A DNA stretch of 64,000 nt, from positions 276,242,411 through 276,306,410 of the forward strand of contig OZ010786.1 of the NCBI GenBank assembly GCA_963932465.1, written 5' to 3'. The notes below the pieces were generated by a model, which saw only the letters and a program-made list of their open reading frames with translations, was not told the DNA's origin and searched no databases. Below are positions 1 to 11,740 of the stretch, piece by piece. Source of the DNA: Maratus speciosus (taxonomy: Eukaryota; Arthropoda; Arachnida; Araneae; Salticidae). Each line of letters opens with the position of its first letter. Positions within the stretch are counted from its first letter, which is position 1. A program made the position numbers and the translations under genes.

Positions 1-1100
1 GTTTTACTGGCTGGATAAGTTTTAAGTGTATTTTAGCAGTAACTGTCTGAATATGAAAGGTCTCTTTTACATTTCTATATTGAATAAGTCGTTGTTCCCA
101 TGGCAATAATACTCTTGTTGTCTTCGACGCAAATAATATCGAAGTCAAATGCTCAGATAGCAAGTGCTCAGAATCGGATATTAATTTTGAGTTTGAAGCA
201 ATTTTATCCCATTAAATTTTGTTCTAAACCATATAAAACGATCGTTAAATTTCATTTTAGATACATATAAATGTATATGACAAATAATTATTTATAAAAG
301 TGTATTTATTTAAGTTAAACTTAATTAAAAAAAGTTCAGCATGAAAATGTTTTTCCTTAAAGAGAATTTGACATAAAAGCGTATTTTTTAAAATTTTGTT
401 CCGTCGCCAACCGGCAATAAATCGCCAAATAAACAAAATTTTTATTTTTACGGACGCTATATCGAGATTTCGCCGGCAATTTTTTTATAAGCATTATATA
501 CGCACACGAGAAGAACATTCTGTAATTTTTTCAGATTTTTCTTAGTATGCACGTATGGAAACCTTCCTTGTCAGTATTCCATACAGTTGGATATGAGATT
601 GGAAAACATTTAACTACTGGTGGTATTTAATTATTATTTACCACATAAACCTCTATTTTTATATAACTTTTACTTTGAAGAAATATTTTAATGACAATTG
701 CTTTACTTTTTCATTAAATTTAGTCCATTTGGCATGACTGTTTCAAAGATATTATGTAAATATTCATCCATATCAAATACCTGCTGATCGTACTATAATT
801 TCATAAACAGATTTTCGAAATTATCTTTTTGGATAGATGAACAACAGGGAGAAAAACCATGAAGTTTCTTATTACTACAAATAAGTTTAAGATATTTAAA
901 ATTTATAAAAAAATATCGTTACATTGAAGAAAACTATTGTTAAATTGAGGATCGCTATGTAATTGCTTTCACGCGATATTTTCAGTAGCAATTTTAGTAG
1001 TTTTGAGATCACAAAAGTAGAAATAGTTGGTGAGAAATAAAACCATTCCGAGAACAGATTTTTTTTGTACTATTAAAAAATCCTATGTTCTTGTGTATTT
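1..1100. other. AT-rich intergenic DNA, no gene seen
   Basis: No open frame or splice-bounded stretch looks coding here. The only structure I see is a short cluster at about 408-480 with GTCGCCAA, CGCCAAAT and CGCCGGCAA, resembling the TTGGCG-rich patches at 18650-18775 and 54855-55020. The rest is low-complexity A/T sequence. Confidence 0.6.
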
Positions 1101-1104
1101 ATTA

Positions 1105-1843
1105 TTTAGAAAGATTTACGTAGAAGAAAGTATTGTAATCGAATTTTTTTCAACTTCGATTTTCGACGGATTTAAACGTTTTAGGGGGCAGAGATCCCGA
1201 AAAACATGTTTATACAAAATATCAGTCTATCAGTCCATATGACCGTGTGTCCGATTCGTATCATCGGAAAGTATATGCAGTTAAGCATAGAATTGAACCA
1301 ATTTACTTGTGTATGTTTTTGGCTATGGCCAGCAGACCCCCCTTGAATTTGAAAATATTCCGCCGGAAGACGGCACTGTAATAGCGATTTTTGCGCTATT
1401 TTTACTATTATACCATCGAAAAGTTTATGGAGTTATACATAGAATTGAACCAAATTTTATGCGTACGTTTTTGGCTATGGTCCGCAGGGGCCACGTGAAT
1501 TTGGGAACAATCCGGCGGAAAGGTGTGCTGTAATAGCGATTTTTCTAGATTTTTCATAGTTTTGTTTTGTTCATGCAGCGGCAGGCAATTCGCATCCAAC
1601 CAACATGGCGATTCCAAAGCAGCTGATGTACAACAGAATAACCAAAAAATTTTATATAATATTAGGATCGAGATGAACTCGTTTTTACTGCGATTAGTCA
1701 AATGAAGCAGAAATGAAAGATTAAAATCAAAGTTGGAGTACTATTGAAGTAAAAACACTAAAATATTAACATGTGTGACAACTTTTTGAAATATTAACAT
1801 GTATGAGAAAGAAGAAAGTTTTTGGATTGGCACATACGACTAA
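1105..1843 (+). mobile_element. Helitron-like non-autonomous element, family H1, copy A
   Basis: The 5' side carries AGAAGAAAGTATTG followed by TTTTCGACGGATTTAAACG. The 3' side carries GAAGAAAGTTTTTGGATTGG and ends in CTAA followed by T, matching the CTRR|T ending of Helitrons. Two tandem units of about 150 bp sit inside (about 1282-1545), each with CATAGAATTGAACC and TTTTTGGCTATGG. Related copies occur at 3969-7594 (minus) and 11741-12843 (plus), and a 3' end alone at 37664-37695. There is no replicase or helicase gene, so it would be non-autonomous. The 5' border is uncertain. Confidence 0.55.
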
Positions 1844-3060
1844 TTTTAAAACAGTATTATGGTGTTGTTTATCCTTTTCGATTAATTGAATTTGTATTTC
1901 TCCGGGTACTTTTGGTTTGCCCTGTGTTTAATTTTCTAAAGCCAATTTATAAATCTTTCTGTTATTAAATGGAAAAACGTAAACAATGTTAAAGAATATG
2001 TGCAATTTACTTTACAAAATTTTAATACAAGAGAATTCTGATTTGATGTAAAAGAGATTTTCAAAAATTTATAAAGTCAAACATTTAAGAATTCTTACGA
2101 ACTATTTAAGACCAGCAAAGTTTAGCTTATTCAATTTTACTAAAACTTGGCATACTTCAGTTCATTCTACCATTATGGCTTTTACTGGGCGAAATTTCCG
2201 ATAATTTCAAGCACTTAAAATCAATATTATTTAAAGCTGCTTAATGTTTAATTTGCAGATAGATGTACTAATGTAATGTCTTCGATTCTTTACATCTTGA
2301 GAAATTAAAAACTTTATATCAGAATTTAAGTAAGCATACACAGACAGAAAAACATTAATGGAGATACTTTAAAGTCTGCTTTTAACTATAACTTAATGTT
2401 TTCTAAACTTTATGATTTCTATCAGGATTATTAATCAGAATAATACTTATCTAGCATTAGCTCTTATAATGCTATACAATTTAACCCGATAATTGAAATT
2501 TTTTATAATATTTGTAATTAATTCAAGCACCATATAAATATTAAGAAAGACACTTGTAATTTATAATCAATTTAGCCTTTGTTGCACCATTTAAATTAAA
2601 TTCAAAGTTTAATTAATCGTTTTACATGAATTAATTTTTCTGGATTATATGTTTTGTATACTATAACAGGTTTTAAATGTTGAACATGCATTTTGCATGA
2701 ATTTAAATGATTAAAATTTTGAATAAAAGTTAAATTTAATACCCATCTTCGAATTACATATGGGAGTCAGACCTGTTTTTTTTTATGTTTGGGCTACTGC
2801 AAGAACTTGAAAAGTAGTAACAGTAAAAATGACACATAAGCGTCATAATGATATATTTTATTCCTCTTCGGTTAATTAAAATTTGATGTTTTTTCAAAAC
2901 ATACTAGCATATATTTTATTTTAAACAATTTTACATTTTATATTTTAAATTTCGCTAAAATAACCTAATAGTCTGCGGTCTGGACGAAAATAATAATAAT
3001 ACTAGAGAACAGGAATTCTGCTTTTTAGAATTTAGTGTCGCCCCCGGCATTTCCATTACT
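1844..3060. other. AT-rich DNA with no recognised feature
   Basis: I find no convincing gene, terminal repeat or tandem array here. The sequence is strongly A/T with short homopolymers. It ends where repeat R with its long hairpin begins. Confidence 0.55.
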
Positions 3061-3960
3061 TCATTTCCTTCTGGTGGACTGGTGGTTTCTATTATTATGA
3101 AACAGCCATTATAAATGAAGCGTTAGGTGAAGACGAAAGAGCAGCCGTAAAAAGTTAGAACTCTGATTTTCTGGTCAGAATGGAATAAAAAGGGCCATAA
3201 TTAAAAAAAAAAAATGGCCATTTTTTTTCCCATTCTGACCAGAAAATCAGAGTTCTAACTTTTTACGGCTACTCTTTCATCTTCATCTAACGGTTCATTT
3301 ATAATGGCTGTTTCATAATAATAGAAGCCACCAGTCCACCAGAAAGAAATAACTCGGTTAAGCGGGACTCTACTGCAAAACATATTTCAATTTTATGGCT
3401 TAAAGCGCACGCTTTTATTTTATGTAAAATGACGTCATTTGCATTAATAAAAATTCTTAAAATTAAATATAGTTTATAATAGCTCCATGTTTTATCATAA
3501 ATCATTCATTTATATTTTTCTCAAAATATAAATGAATGTATATTCAAAATATAAATGAATGTGCACGTATTTTAATTATTTTTTTTCAATTTTTATGAGA
3601 AAATGGCAACAAGAAGTTATAAGTGCTATTTTTCAACAATTTTTTCTTTATTTTCTACAGAAATGGCGTACTTGAGTTGCCAAAATGAAACAAATGTCGC
3701 TAAAAACTACAAAAAAAATTAATATTTCAAAAACAAATAGAGATACAGTTTTCAAACAAATTGCATTAAAAAGTACTTTTTTTCCCCAATACGACGGTAT
3801 AAACATTGAAAATGTACGATGCTTAGAAGATTTTAAAATGCTGTAGAGCATTTAATCGCACAATAATACATCTGCTTTGTTTATTGCTAGCGTCTGTAAG
3901 GTAACGTTTTTTTTGGAGACAAAATAAGCTGGGAGAAAGAAATAGAATACCGTTCCGGGG
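3061..3960. repeat. Interspersed repeat R, copy 1
   Basis: The segment matches 56411-57250 over most of its length. Shared landmarks include TCTGGTGGACTGGTGG, AGCAGCCGTAAAAAGTTAGA, TACTTGAGTTGCCAAAAT, ACGACGGTATAAA and ATACATCTGCTTTGTTT. In the other copy this sequence leads directly into a Gypsy integrase. Here homology stops at about 3958, in GAAATAGAATACCG, where H1 copy B begins. R may be part of a retroelement or a repeat joined to one. No intact reading frame is present. Confidence 0.6.
3064..3349. repeat. Long hairpin inside repeat R
   Basis: Bases 3064-3196 are nearly the reverse complement of 3216-3349, with a loop of about 19 bases that is mostly A. The arms include TCTGGTGGACTGG and GATTTTCTGGTCAGAATGG. 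The related copy at 56411-56530 has only one arm, so the inverted duplication is specific to this copy. Confidence 0.85.
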
Positions 3961-4090
3961 GCTAAAAACTAGTCGAAGCTGCCACTCTCCAAAACTTTTT
4001 ATATCCTATACATGTTAATATTTCAGAAAGTTGTTACACATGTTCAATGTTATTACTTCAATACTACCCGAACATTATCTTTCATCTTAA

Positions 4091-4604
4091 CCCTTCACCG
4101 CACGATTTTTTCTATTTTAATGAAAAAAATTATTTGAAATCTATATCTGTCTAGTAATGGGAAAAATAGTAAAAAAAAATTAAATTTCAAATTTTCAGCT
4201 GAAATTTGATATTTTATGGCGTGTACCCTATGCACACAATTAGGGTTTTAAAATATTGTAGTGCAAAATTTTCAACTAAATGAGCTTAAATTAATTAATT
4301 TTATCTGCTTCACACTCTGCAAATGTTTTTATATTAATATTTTTAAGTATTCAGTAAAAATAATGAAAGTAAATTTTACTTTAATTGCTTGATCGAATTT
4401 TTTTTTTTGTTTCCAAAGAACAAATTCTTTTTTTTTTTTTTTTGTTAAATGCAGCCATCTGACATGGACAAAATAAGTGTCATTCCATTCTTTGAACAGT
4501 TCTTGATCAGGGATAGAGGTCATATTAGTCAAATTCATGGCACATAATAAGAAATACAGTGTTTTAAGGTATGTGCCAGATGTGGCACGTCGCGCAGTGA
4601 AGGG
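4091..4604. mobile_element. piggyBac-like MITE
   Basis: The left end is TTAA followed by CCCTTCACCGCACG. The right end, reversed, is CCCTTCACTGCGCGACG. The insertion target reads TTAA on the left and a decayed TAAA on the right. Terminal CCC next to TTAA is typical of piggyBac-type elements. It is about 514 bp with no transposase and lies inside H1 copy B. Confidence 0.65.
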
Positions 4605-5010
4605 TAAAATTTCTGCTTCACTTTATCAAGCAGAGAAAAAACGAGTCAATCTTGATCAGGACATGTCATAAAATCAATAGTTTTCGTTATTCTGTTGTAC
4701 GTCAGCTACTTGCGAATCGACGGAATACCGAGTGCGAAGTGCTCGTTGCTGCACCAGCAGCCGATACACAACAGAACTATGAATTTATCCAGAAAATAGC
4801 ACAAGGATCGCTGTCTCTAACTTCCGGTGATATATCCCCATTTTCTACTGATACTTGATGTCCATAATCGAAAATACATATAGGAAGTTGAACACTTTTT
4901 GATGATACGGTAATGAAAATGGCACAGAAATCGCTGTTACAGTGCTCCCTTCCCGGCGGAATATTCCCAAATTAATGTGGCACCAGTTGGACAGACTCAA
5001 AAACATATAT

Positions 5011-7371
5011 GAGGACACCAGAAGCCAAGGGGTATAAGTGACAAAACTGAAAAAAATGAGTTAAGAGCACAGGCTATATGGAAATATGTCTATTTGTTTG
5101 TAGGTAAAGAGATATAAGTGATTTTTTAATTATGCACTGCGTTTTAGGGGTCAACTAATTAATCTCTTTCCCAAAACTGTGAAACACGTGGAGGCCAAGG
5201 GGTATAAGTGCACTTGTATCCGTTGATGTCTACATAGCTAAACCGTGACTTCATGATTTTTAAAACGCCACACGAATTTGACCAACTTTAAACGGCGATT
5301 GGCACAAAAATACGAATATATTTCTAACAAACGGTTGCAAAACATCGTAAACAAAAAGGAAGAATCAATTTTTGGCGTACCTTCTCGCGATGAAAGAGGA
5401 AGAAAAGAACCGTCGAATAAAATTTCACAAGACCGTATTGATGTCATCAAAGAACACATAAATAAGTTTCCCGGATGCACAAGCTATTATACTAGGGAAA
5501 AGACCCCCAACCGTAAATACCTGAATCCAGAACACAATTTAAAGGAGATGTATAAATGCTATGTTCACTTTTGCCTTGAAGAAGAGAGCTTAGAGACAGC
5601 CAAGGAAAGTTTCTATAGACATAGTTTTAACACCCATTTTAATCTCAATTTTTACCAACCGGGGACTGATACATGTGTTAGGTGTGACACGCTAGAATTG
5701 AAAATAGACCATGGAAATGCAGATGAGAAACAACAAGCAGAAACTCAAAAGGAACTACATCTACGCAAGCCAGAAACTGCTAGATTAGCCAAAGAGGCAT
5801 TCCACAATTTAACGGAAGATTCAAAGTTCGCGATATGCTTTGAAGTATAAAAAATCATGCTAACTCCACATGTAACGTATTCTAAAGCTTATTACCTACG
5901 TCAACTTTGGGCGTACAACTTGAACATTCATAACCTTGAAAGCGGAACTGCCCACATGTACATGTGGCATGAAGGTCAAACTTTTCGTGGTTGCCAAGAG
6001 TCTTTTGAAGTTCATAAAGACACCTCCCTCTCAAGTCAGACATATTACAACTTTTAGTGACAATTATGGAGGATAGAATAAAAGCCACTTGATTGTGAAG
6101 TTCTGGGTAGTACATCATAAAAAATACACACACAGAAACGCTCGATCATAGCTTTTTGATTTCAGGACATTACAATGAATGTGACGAAGACTTTGGGCTC
6201 ATAGAAATTAGAAAGAAGATGATTAAAAGTGATCTGTATATTCCAGAGCAAACTTGTAAATGACTCTAGCAAACAATTCACTGTAGAAGTGCTAAAAGAT
6301 GAAGATTTTATTAATCAAGTCACTTGCACCTTTCTTTATAAAGTCAATGAAAGGTATCCAAAATAGCTGCATTAGGTGACTGCATTTTGAGAAAAAACCC
6401 CTTCACATTATTCTACAAAGAAACTGCTGGTGGTGAATTAGAGCCTTTCCACGAGTTAAAGGTGAAGTCCAGCTGTGCCGGAAGATGCCCTAGAGTTCTG
6501 CTTGAGCTTCCTATAGCACAAGAAAAACCAAAACTCAAGTAACTTAAGTTTAAAAATCTCATTGAACTATTGCAGTTTGTACCTCCAGTGCCACTTTTTC
6601 TACCGAGATCTTCCTCAGCAAGTGGCACCAGGACAGTCTGAAACCCCGCATGCTTCTGAAGATCAGGGTGATGAGCCTACTCGTGATTATGAAACTGATG
6701 AGGATGAAATAATGTAGATGTGTTGTTCCCATGTTATCACTAGAAGAATATTGTTCCATATTTTTAAGCCGCTTTGCTTCATTTTTTTTTTTTATTTTTA
6801 GAATTTACTTTCTTATACGTTAAATAAATGCATTTTAACGGCATTAATAAATGCATTTTATTTTTAAAAAAATTATAAAATTCAATGTTTCAAAACTTAT
6901 AATAAAATTTTAAAACTCATATTAGAACAAAATTTTGTCCATTCATTCATTTGTATTAACATTGTCCTTAAATTTTTCATCAATTCTATTTTTTTTTATT
7001 TCAAAATTTTTCAATTTTAAAACTTATATTAAAACAAAATTTTGTCCTTTCGTTCATTTGTATCAATATTGTTCTTAAAATTTTTATAAATTCATTTTTT
7101 TATTTCATAATTTTTCATTTTATGTGTATCGCTTGGAAGCCAAAGGGTACAAGTGCCGAATGATTATAATAATTGCCTAACTATAAATTAAAAGAAAATT
7201 GTACTCCACCTTTTTCCCCACAGTTATTGAAATAAGAGTTCATAGACCACTACGACATCAGCAACAGTTTCATATTTCAATTCAGTTAATTACTATTGAT
7301 GTTCAACTTTGAACTCAATTTACTCGAAATCTAAGTTTTGTCACTTGTATCCCTTGGCTTCTGGGGTCCTC
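5011..7371 (+). mobile_element. 2.36 kb TIR transposon with a DUF7869-like gene (E1)
   Basis: Both ends read GAGGAC(A/C)CCAGAAGCC inward and continue as a near-perfect inverted repeat of about 40 bp. The flanks are ATATAT on both sides, giving a probable 4-6 bp A/T target duplication. Removing the segment restores H1 sequence, so the borders are well supported. The motif GCCAAGGGGTATAAGTG occurs at 5024 and 5194, as a variant at 7139, and reversed at 7342. These look like subterminal transposase-binding repeats. The only gene inside is the broken DUF7869-like frame at 5278-6716. I do not assign a superfamily. Confidence 0.8.
5278..6716 (+). pseudogene. Broken DUF7869-like (RNase H-like) transposon protein
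   Basis: The first open block (5278-5850, about 190 codons, no ATG at its start) contains KYLNPEHNLKEMYKCYVHFC and an FYQPGTDTCVRCD zinc-finger-like motif, followed by a charged helix. The second block (5857-6057) has YLRQLWAYNLNIHN. Shifted frames then show SDNYGG followed by a stop and NKSH (at about 6056), GHYNECDEDFGLIE (about 6170-6210), FTLFYKETAGG (about 6400) and LIELLQFVPP (about 6555). The last frame ends in an acidic tail, YETDEDEIM, at 6716. From memory, this motif order matches arthropod proteins annotated as DUF7869, where FD, SDxxGGQN and GHxxxxCDxDFG are the conserved acidic sites. Here the first reads FE, the Q of GGQN is a stop, and several frameshifts occur, so it is dead. 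Whether the family is a transposase is an inference from the surrounding inverted repeats. Confidence 0.75.
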
Positions 7372-7860
7372 ATATATGAAATTTGTTTCAATTCTATGCG
7401 TAACTGCATACACTTTTCGATGATATAATGAGGACGGACACGCGGTTACACACATATGGACAGGCAAACATTTTGTAAAAACATCTTTTTCAGATTTTTT
7501 TAATCCCTAAAACGTGTATATCCGTCGAAAATCGGAAGTCGAAAAAAATTTTGATTACAATACTTTTTTTCTATTATAAATAGAAGAAAGTAAAAATAAA
7601 TTTGATACAAAGCTTGTTCTTTCAAATCCACCTGATTCAAGTGAGATGACTGCATAATGTTTCCCTTATTTTCTACTCAGGAATACTAGACTTCGGAATT
7701 TTTTCCTATTAAAGCCCTTCCTATGTATAATCCTAAAGTAGCATAGTAAAATCTGGCACTTTCCTAATAATAACATACATACGCTTAAGCACATGCAATA
7801 TATTTTGAAAAGTTCCCTTTAAAACTGTAATTAAACATAATACTAACAATAAGTCAAGTA

Positions 7861-8698
7861 CAGTACAAAGTCTAAAGTTCGGACACCCAAAGTTCGGAAT
7901 TGTCCAAAGTTCGGAATTGTCCAAAGTTCGGACTTTCCAGTGGCAGTTTTCAAGAAAGAAGTGAAAAAACAAAATTGTTGAAACAAAAAAGATCTAGAGC
8001 AAAGAAGCTTTATTACTGAATCTTAATTCATGTCGATGTACAGAATAAATGAAACACTTCTTAATGATATACCTAAGTTAATAAAGCAGCCCACATTAAC
8101 TAAAATGTTCAATAGTTAAGAAAGTTACCAACTGCTCTGCTCAACAAGAGCAAACAGTTTTGACACATTTATAAATTCATTTTGTAACAGAAAGATATAA
8201 AATTGGAAGGCCTGACTATGGAAGCGATTTGAAATCAAACTGTGTTTTCCATTTTTTTAATAAATAAATTACCTACTGAGTTATAAGTGATTTTGATCAC
8301 GTGACAAAGGCGTTTTTCACCATTCCTTGAATGGTTATTCTTCTTTCGCGCGGAAATTTGGTTCGAAACGCCCACTTTGACACTACTTTCTGAAAGATCT
8401 ATTGCGTTTGCAAAAAAACGGAAAACACAGTACGATAATATAGTTTCCTTAAATAAATGTTTTTGTTTTACTTTCTATTTTGTTATGATTTATTTAAAGA
8501 AAATGATTGTTCAATTTAGTATTAATAGTTGTTATATTCAATTTTTAATATATGAACGTCATATTCTGCCTTTTTAATAGTGAATTTCCCTTTTCTTTTT
8601 GTTGGAAAAGCAAGACTTTTCATAACCCAAAGTTCGGAAAAATCCGAAGTTCGGACTTCGTAAAGTCCCGAGGATTCCGGACTTTAGAATTTGTACTG
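7861..8698. mobile_element. pogo/Tigger-like MITE with CAAAGTTCGGA arrays
   Basis: The left end is TA then CAGTACAAAGTCTAAAGT. The right end, reversed, is CAGTACAAATTCTAAAGT, followed by TA. A TA duplication with a CAGT start is typical of Tc1/mariner, especially pogo/Tigger. Four copies of AAAGTTCGGA lie in the first 75 bases and further copies near 8630-8655. The 838 bp carry no transposase. Confidence 0.75.
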
Positions 8699-8700
8699 TA

Positions 8701-9287
8701 CGCGTAAATTTATCTAGAATCATGTCAAACATTTATTGAAATAACTGCAACAAATAGAATATTTAATTATTAAGCGTATTTCTTAAGAACCATTCTGTTT
8801 ATAATAATTAAATACCACTTTTTGCCCGCACTCATTTAATTCAACTTGGTTTTTGCATGTAAGGGTGAAATCTTGTTTTTAACTCACTTGCTGATACGAT
8901 AGAATTATTAAAACTTATGAAGACAGATGTGGTTCCGAAGAAAATGGAACTTTGTAATATTTTTAGCTTAATTCTAATTTAAAATATTTATTTTAAGACT
9001 TTCAGCGTAATATTGCCACAGGTGATGTTCTTTAGTGTCACAAATGTATACTAGATACACCACCAATGGTTTTAATGACAAAATATCACAAACGGCTGTG
9101 AAACTGTAGAAATGGGTTATTTTAAACGCCAAAAATTTCACAATAAATTAAAAAATAATAAGGAGTGTACTATTTAAAAACATATCCTTTAATCAATTAA
9201 GAGTTTTATATTTATTATATTATTATTATGCGTTGAGAAATCAATTTTGAAATCCTAAAAAAGTAGTTTAAATAATGTTTCATTTTT
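8701..9287. other. AT-rich DNA with no recognised feature
   Basis: I see no gene, terminal repeat or array between the pogo-like MITE and the H3 copy. Confidence 0.5.
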
Positions 9288-10126
9288 AACACTTTCCAAC
9301 AAAGTTGAAAAGTGTTTATGCATTCGGTTTGTCTGTCCGTCTGTCCACATTCTAACTCCCGTAAATATACTCGGATTTTCACGAAACTGATAAAAGTTAT
9401 TTAGGGTCACCAAAGCATGTTTGGTATTGTATATGAAGTATGTAGAATTAATCGTTCATTTACAGGGACACTAAAAATTATTCCATTACATTATGGTATA
9501 TGGGGAAAAATCGTTTGCAGAGAATTTTAATGACATTGCGCTATTTCAAAAGTATGGAAACTGATATAAATCATCGAATTTCACTACGATCGTGTTATAA
9601 CAGGGCATTCATAGCATTTTTTATTCATTTACAGGGACACAGAAAAAAAAATCAGTTACAGTACAGTACTATCTTTGAGTAATAATTGCTGGGGTGTACG
9701 GTTTAAAATTCGGTATGCTCTTTTAAATTTAATTGATTCTTTGTATCTTACTCGTTATTTATAAATTCTATACCGCATATACAGGGCTGCACAAAAGTAT
9801 TAACGTACCATTCTCCTCATTAGAGGAAGTTGCTGAAGGGGAATTTTCAACTGAGGTATATGTATTTCTTAAGTGAACTAAATTTTGGCATGCATGTAGT
9901 TAATAGATTCAAATCTATATATTATATACAAGGCTGCTGAAAAAATTCGCATCATTCTCCGATTGTGGATGGGACCAGCTTAAATGGGGTTTGAAATGTA
10001 TTATTCTTTTCCATATGGTTGAATTAGACGTAATACTTTAATTTTTTTAACGGTGCAGTTTTGTTACATTATTCTGAATGTGTTGGAAAGTGTTTCATAA
10101 TCTATGCTTGACGCATGATTTTTTTT
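9288..10126 (+). mobile_element. Helitron-like element, family H3, copy 1
   Basis: The 5' end is a hairpin, AACACTTTCCAAC, three bases, then GTTGAAAAGTG. It is followed by GTTTGTCTGTCCGTCTGTCC and TAAATATACTCGGATTTTC. Near the 3' end the stem returns as GTTGGAAAGTG, then TTCATAATCTATGCTTG. Internal blocks with TTTACAGGGACAC and TACAGGGCTGC recur at intervals. Other copies lie at 15868-16908, 23245-24358, 24370-26082 and 36022-37342. It is non-coding and non-autonomous. Confidence 0.55.
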
Positions 10127-10426
10127 AATTGTTTCTTTTCAGTTGCCATATCTCAAAAGAGAAACAGAGTTAAAATTGCATATTTTTAATAAAGTCACTA
10201 CTTGCTCGTGCTTTTTAACTAGAGTAAAAATAGCAGGGAATTTTTTATAATTGAGTTCGGTGCCCACCCCAAATTAATGCAACGTTAATCTAGTGTGAAA
10301 AAAAATAAGAATTGCAATCATGAAATTATGTGTTATTTTTATGATAATATTGAAAACTTATTTATTGTTTAATTTACTTTATAGAATTCAGAATTCGGTT
10401 TCAGTTTTTTTCTTCTGGTATAATAT

Positions 10427-10882
10427 GAGGGGCTCACAACCATAGTAGACCAAGTCCATTTTGAAAAAAAAAAAAAAAAAAAGATATAGCCCATTTTAGA
10501 AGGTGCATAAAATCTGTTTTAACCAGTACCACAGTGGACCAAGTCTGTTTTCATATACTTTCTCATATACAGGGCTGCCACAGGCGGCTATTTTTCATAT
10601 TCTGCCCGCACCAGTATTTTCTAATATAAATTTAGTATATTACTAAATTAAGTATATGCCTCTTGCAAATTATGTCTAAGTGTGTGTTAAGAAACTCTGT
10701 TTTGAGAAAGTGGTGCCAGTCAGAATTAAAAAATAGTCGCCTATGGCAGTCCTGCATATATGCGATCTGTTTACAGACTTAGTTTACTGTAGGAGTGGAT
10801 AAAATAGATTTCATGCACATTCTAATTGGACTATCTCATTTTTTAAAAAATGGACTTGGTGTACTATGGTTGTGAGTTCCTC
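10427..10882. mobile_element. Short TIR element E2
   Basis: The left end is GAGGGGCTCACAACCATAG. The right end, reversed, is GAGGAACTCACAACCATAG. The inverted repeat runs about 38 bp and is flanked by ATAT on both sides. The motif GACCAAGTC occurs in both ends and again internally at about 10534. The terminal GAGG and A/T target resemble E1. A poly-A run sits at about 10465. There is no gene, so it would be a non-autonomous DNA element. Confidence 0.7.
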
Positions 10883-11740
10883 ATATATCATATTCTGTCC
10901 TATTTTATTACAAGTATACGTTAAAGGATTCCCTAACTACGGGCATCTAATATGTTTTGAATAAGTAAGTACAATGTTACATTTAAAATTTATAAAAATG
11001 ATGGTTAGATTTTCGACGTTTTTATATGCCGCAAGTAATATTTAGAATCTCAATACTTTTTATAAACAAATTTTATGCAGAATCATTTTCTACGGATAAT
11101 AGTGCAATATGATACTATTATATCCAAGATTTCTTTTCCTTAATGTCATATTATTAAAAATGTTGTATACAAAGAAGTTTCTGATATAGTAATCTACTCA
11201 CGCATATAAAAGTTACATCAGTCCCATATGAATTCAGTGTGTGTCTAAAAGTAATTTACCTGAATTTCTGTAGATCTATTTTTGATATTCTAGGCACATA
11301 AAGGAAAAAATTTCCTGTGTTGCCCATTCATTTCGAAAGAAAGCTAAAAAAGAAGTAAGAAAGTTCTATTTTCTTTTTTTAATTCGATTAAGAAAATAAT
11401 TTATTTTAAGAGCATACCAAAAAAGAAAAAAAACTCTTTTCGAAACTGATGCTTAACTTAAATTTTGCTTTAACGAATTTTTCAACTGAACTTAAGAATA
11501 AGTTAAATCAAAAATGAAATGTGATGAAATGTTGGAGAAAATTTGTTTTCGGTTCCGAATTTTCTACTGTAAACAATGATTAATGAGATAAAAAAACAAT
11601 CATTAGAGAAATTTCAGAATGGTATGGTGTGCATTAATTACAGTCATGCATCGGGTGAGGTCGGCGCTAATTGTTTTCGTTGCGGGTCAGTCTGTCTCTC
11701 ATTGTTTCGGATTTAGTTCGGTTTCCGGTTAACTGTATTT
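10883..11740. other. AT-rich DNA with no recognised feature
   Basis: No coding stretch or repeat structure stands out. A slightly GC-richer patch at 11650-11735 (GGTGAGGTCGGCGC, CGGTTTCCGG) leads into the next H1 copy. Confidence 0.45.

Larger units (their letters stand above)
3969..7594 (-). mobile_element. Helitron-like element, family H1, copy B, doubly interrupted
   Basis: Read on the minus strand, the element begins near 7592 with TTACTTTCTTCTAT, a hairpin arm repeated as AGAAGAAAGTA, followed by the TTTTCGACGGAT block. It ends with GGCAGCTTCGACTAG at 3969, followed by T. Two younger insertions split it: a piggyBac-like MITE at 4091-4604 and the DUF7869-like transposon at 5011-7371. The flanks of both insertions rejoin into sequence matching copy A (for example CATAGAATTGAA and ATGTTAATATTTC read in opposite orientation), which fixes their borders. 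Confidence 0.55.
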
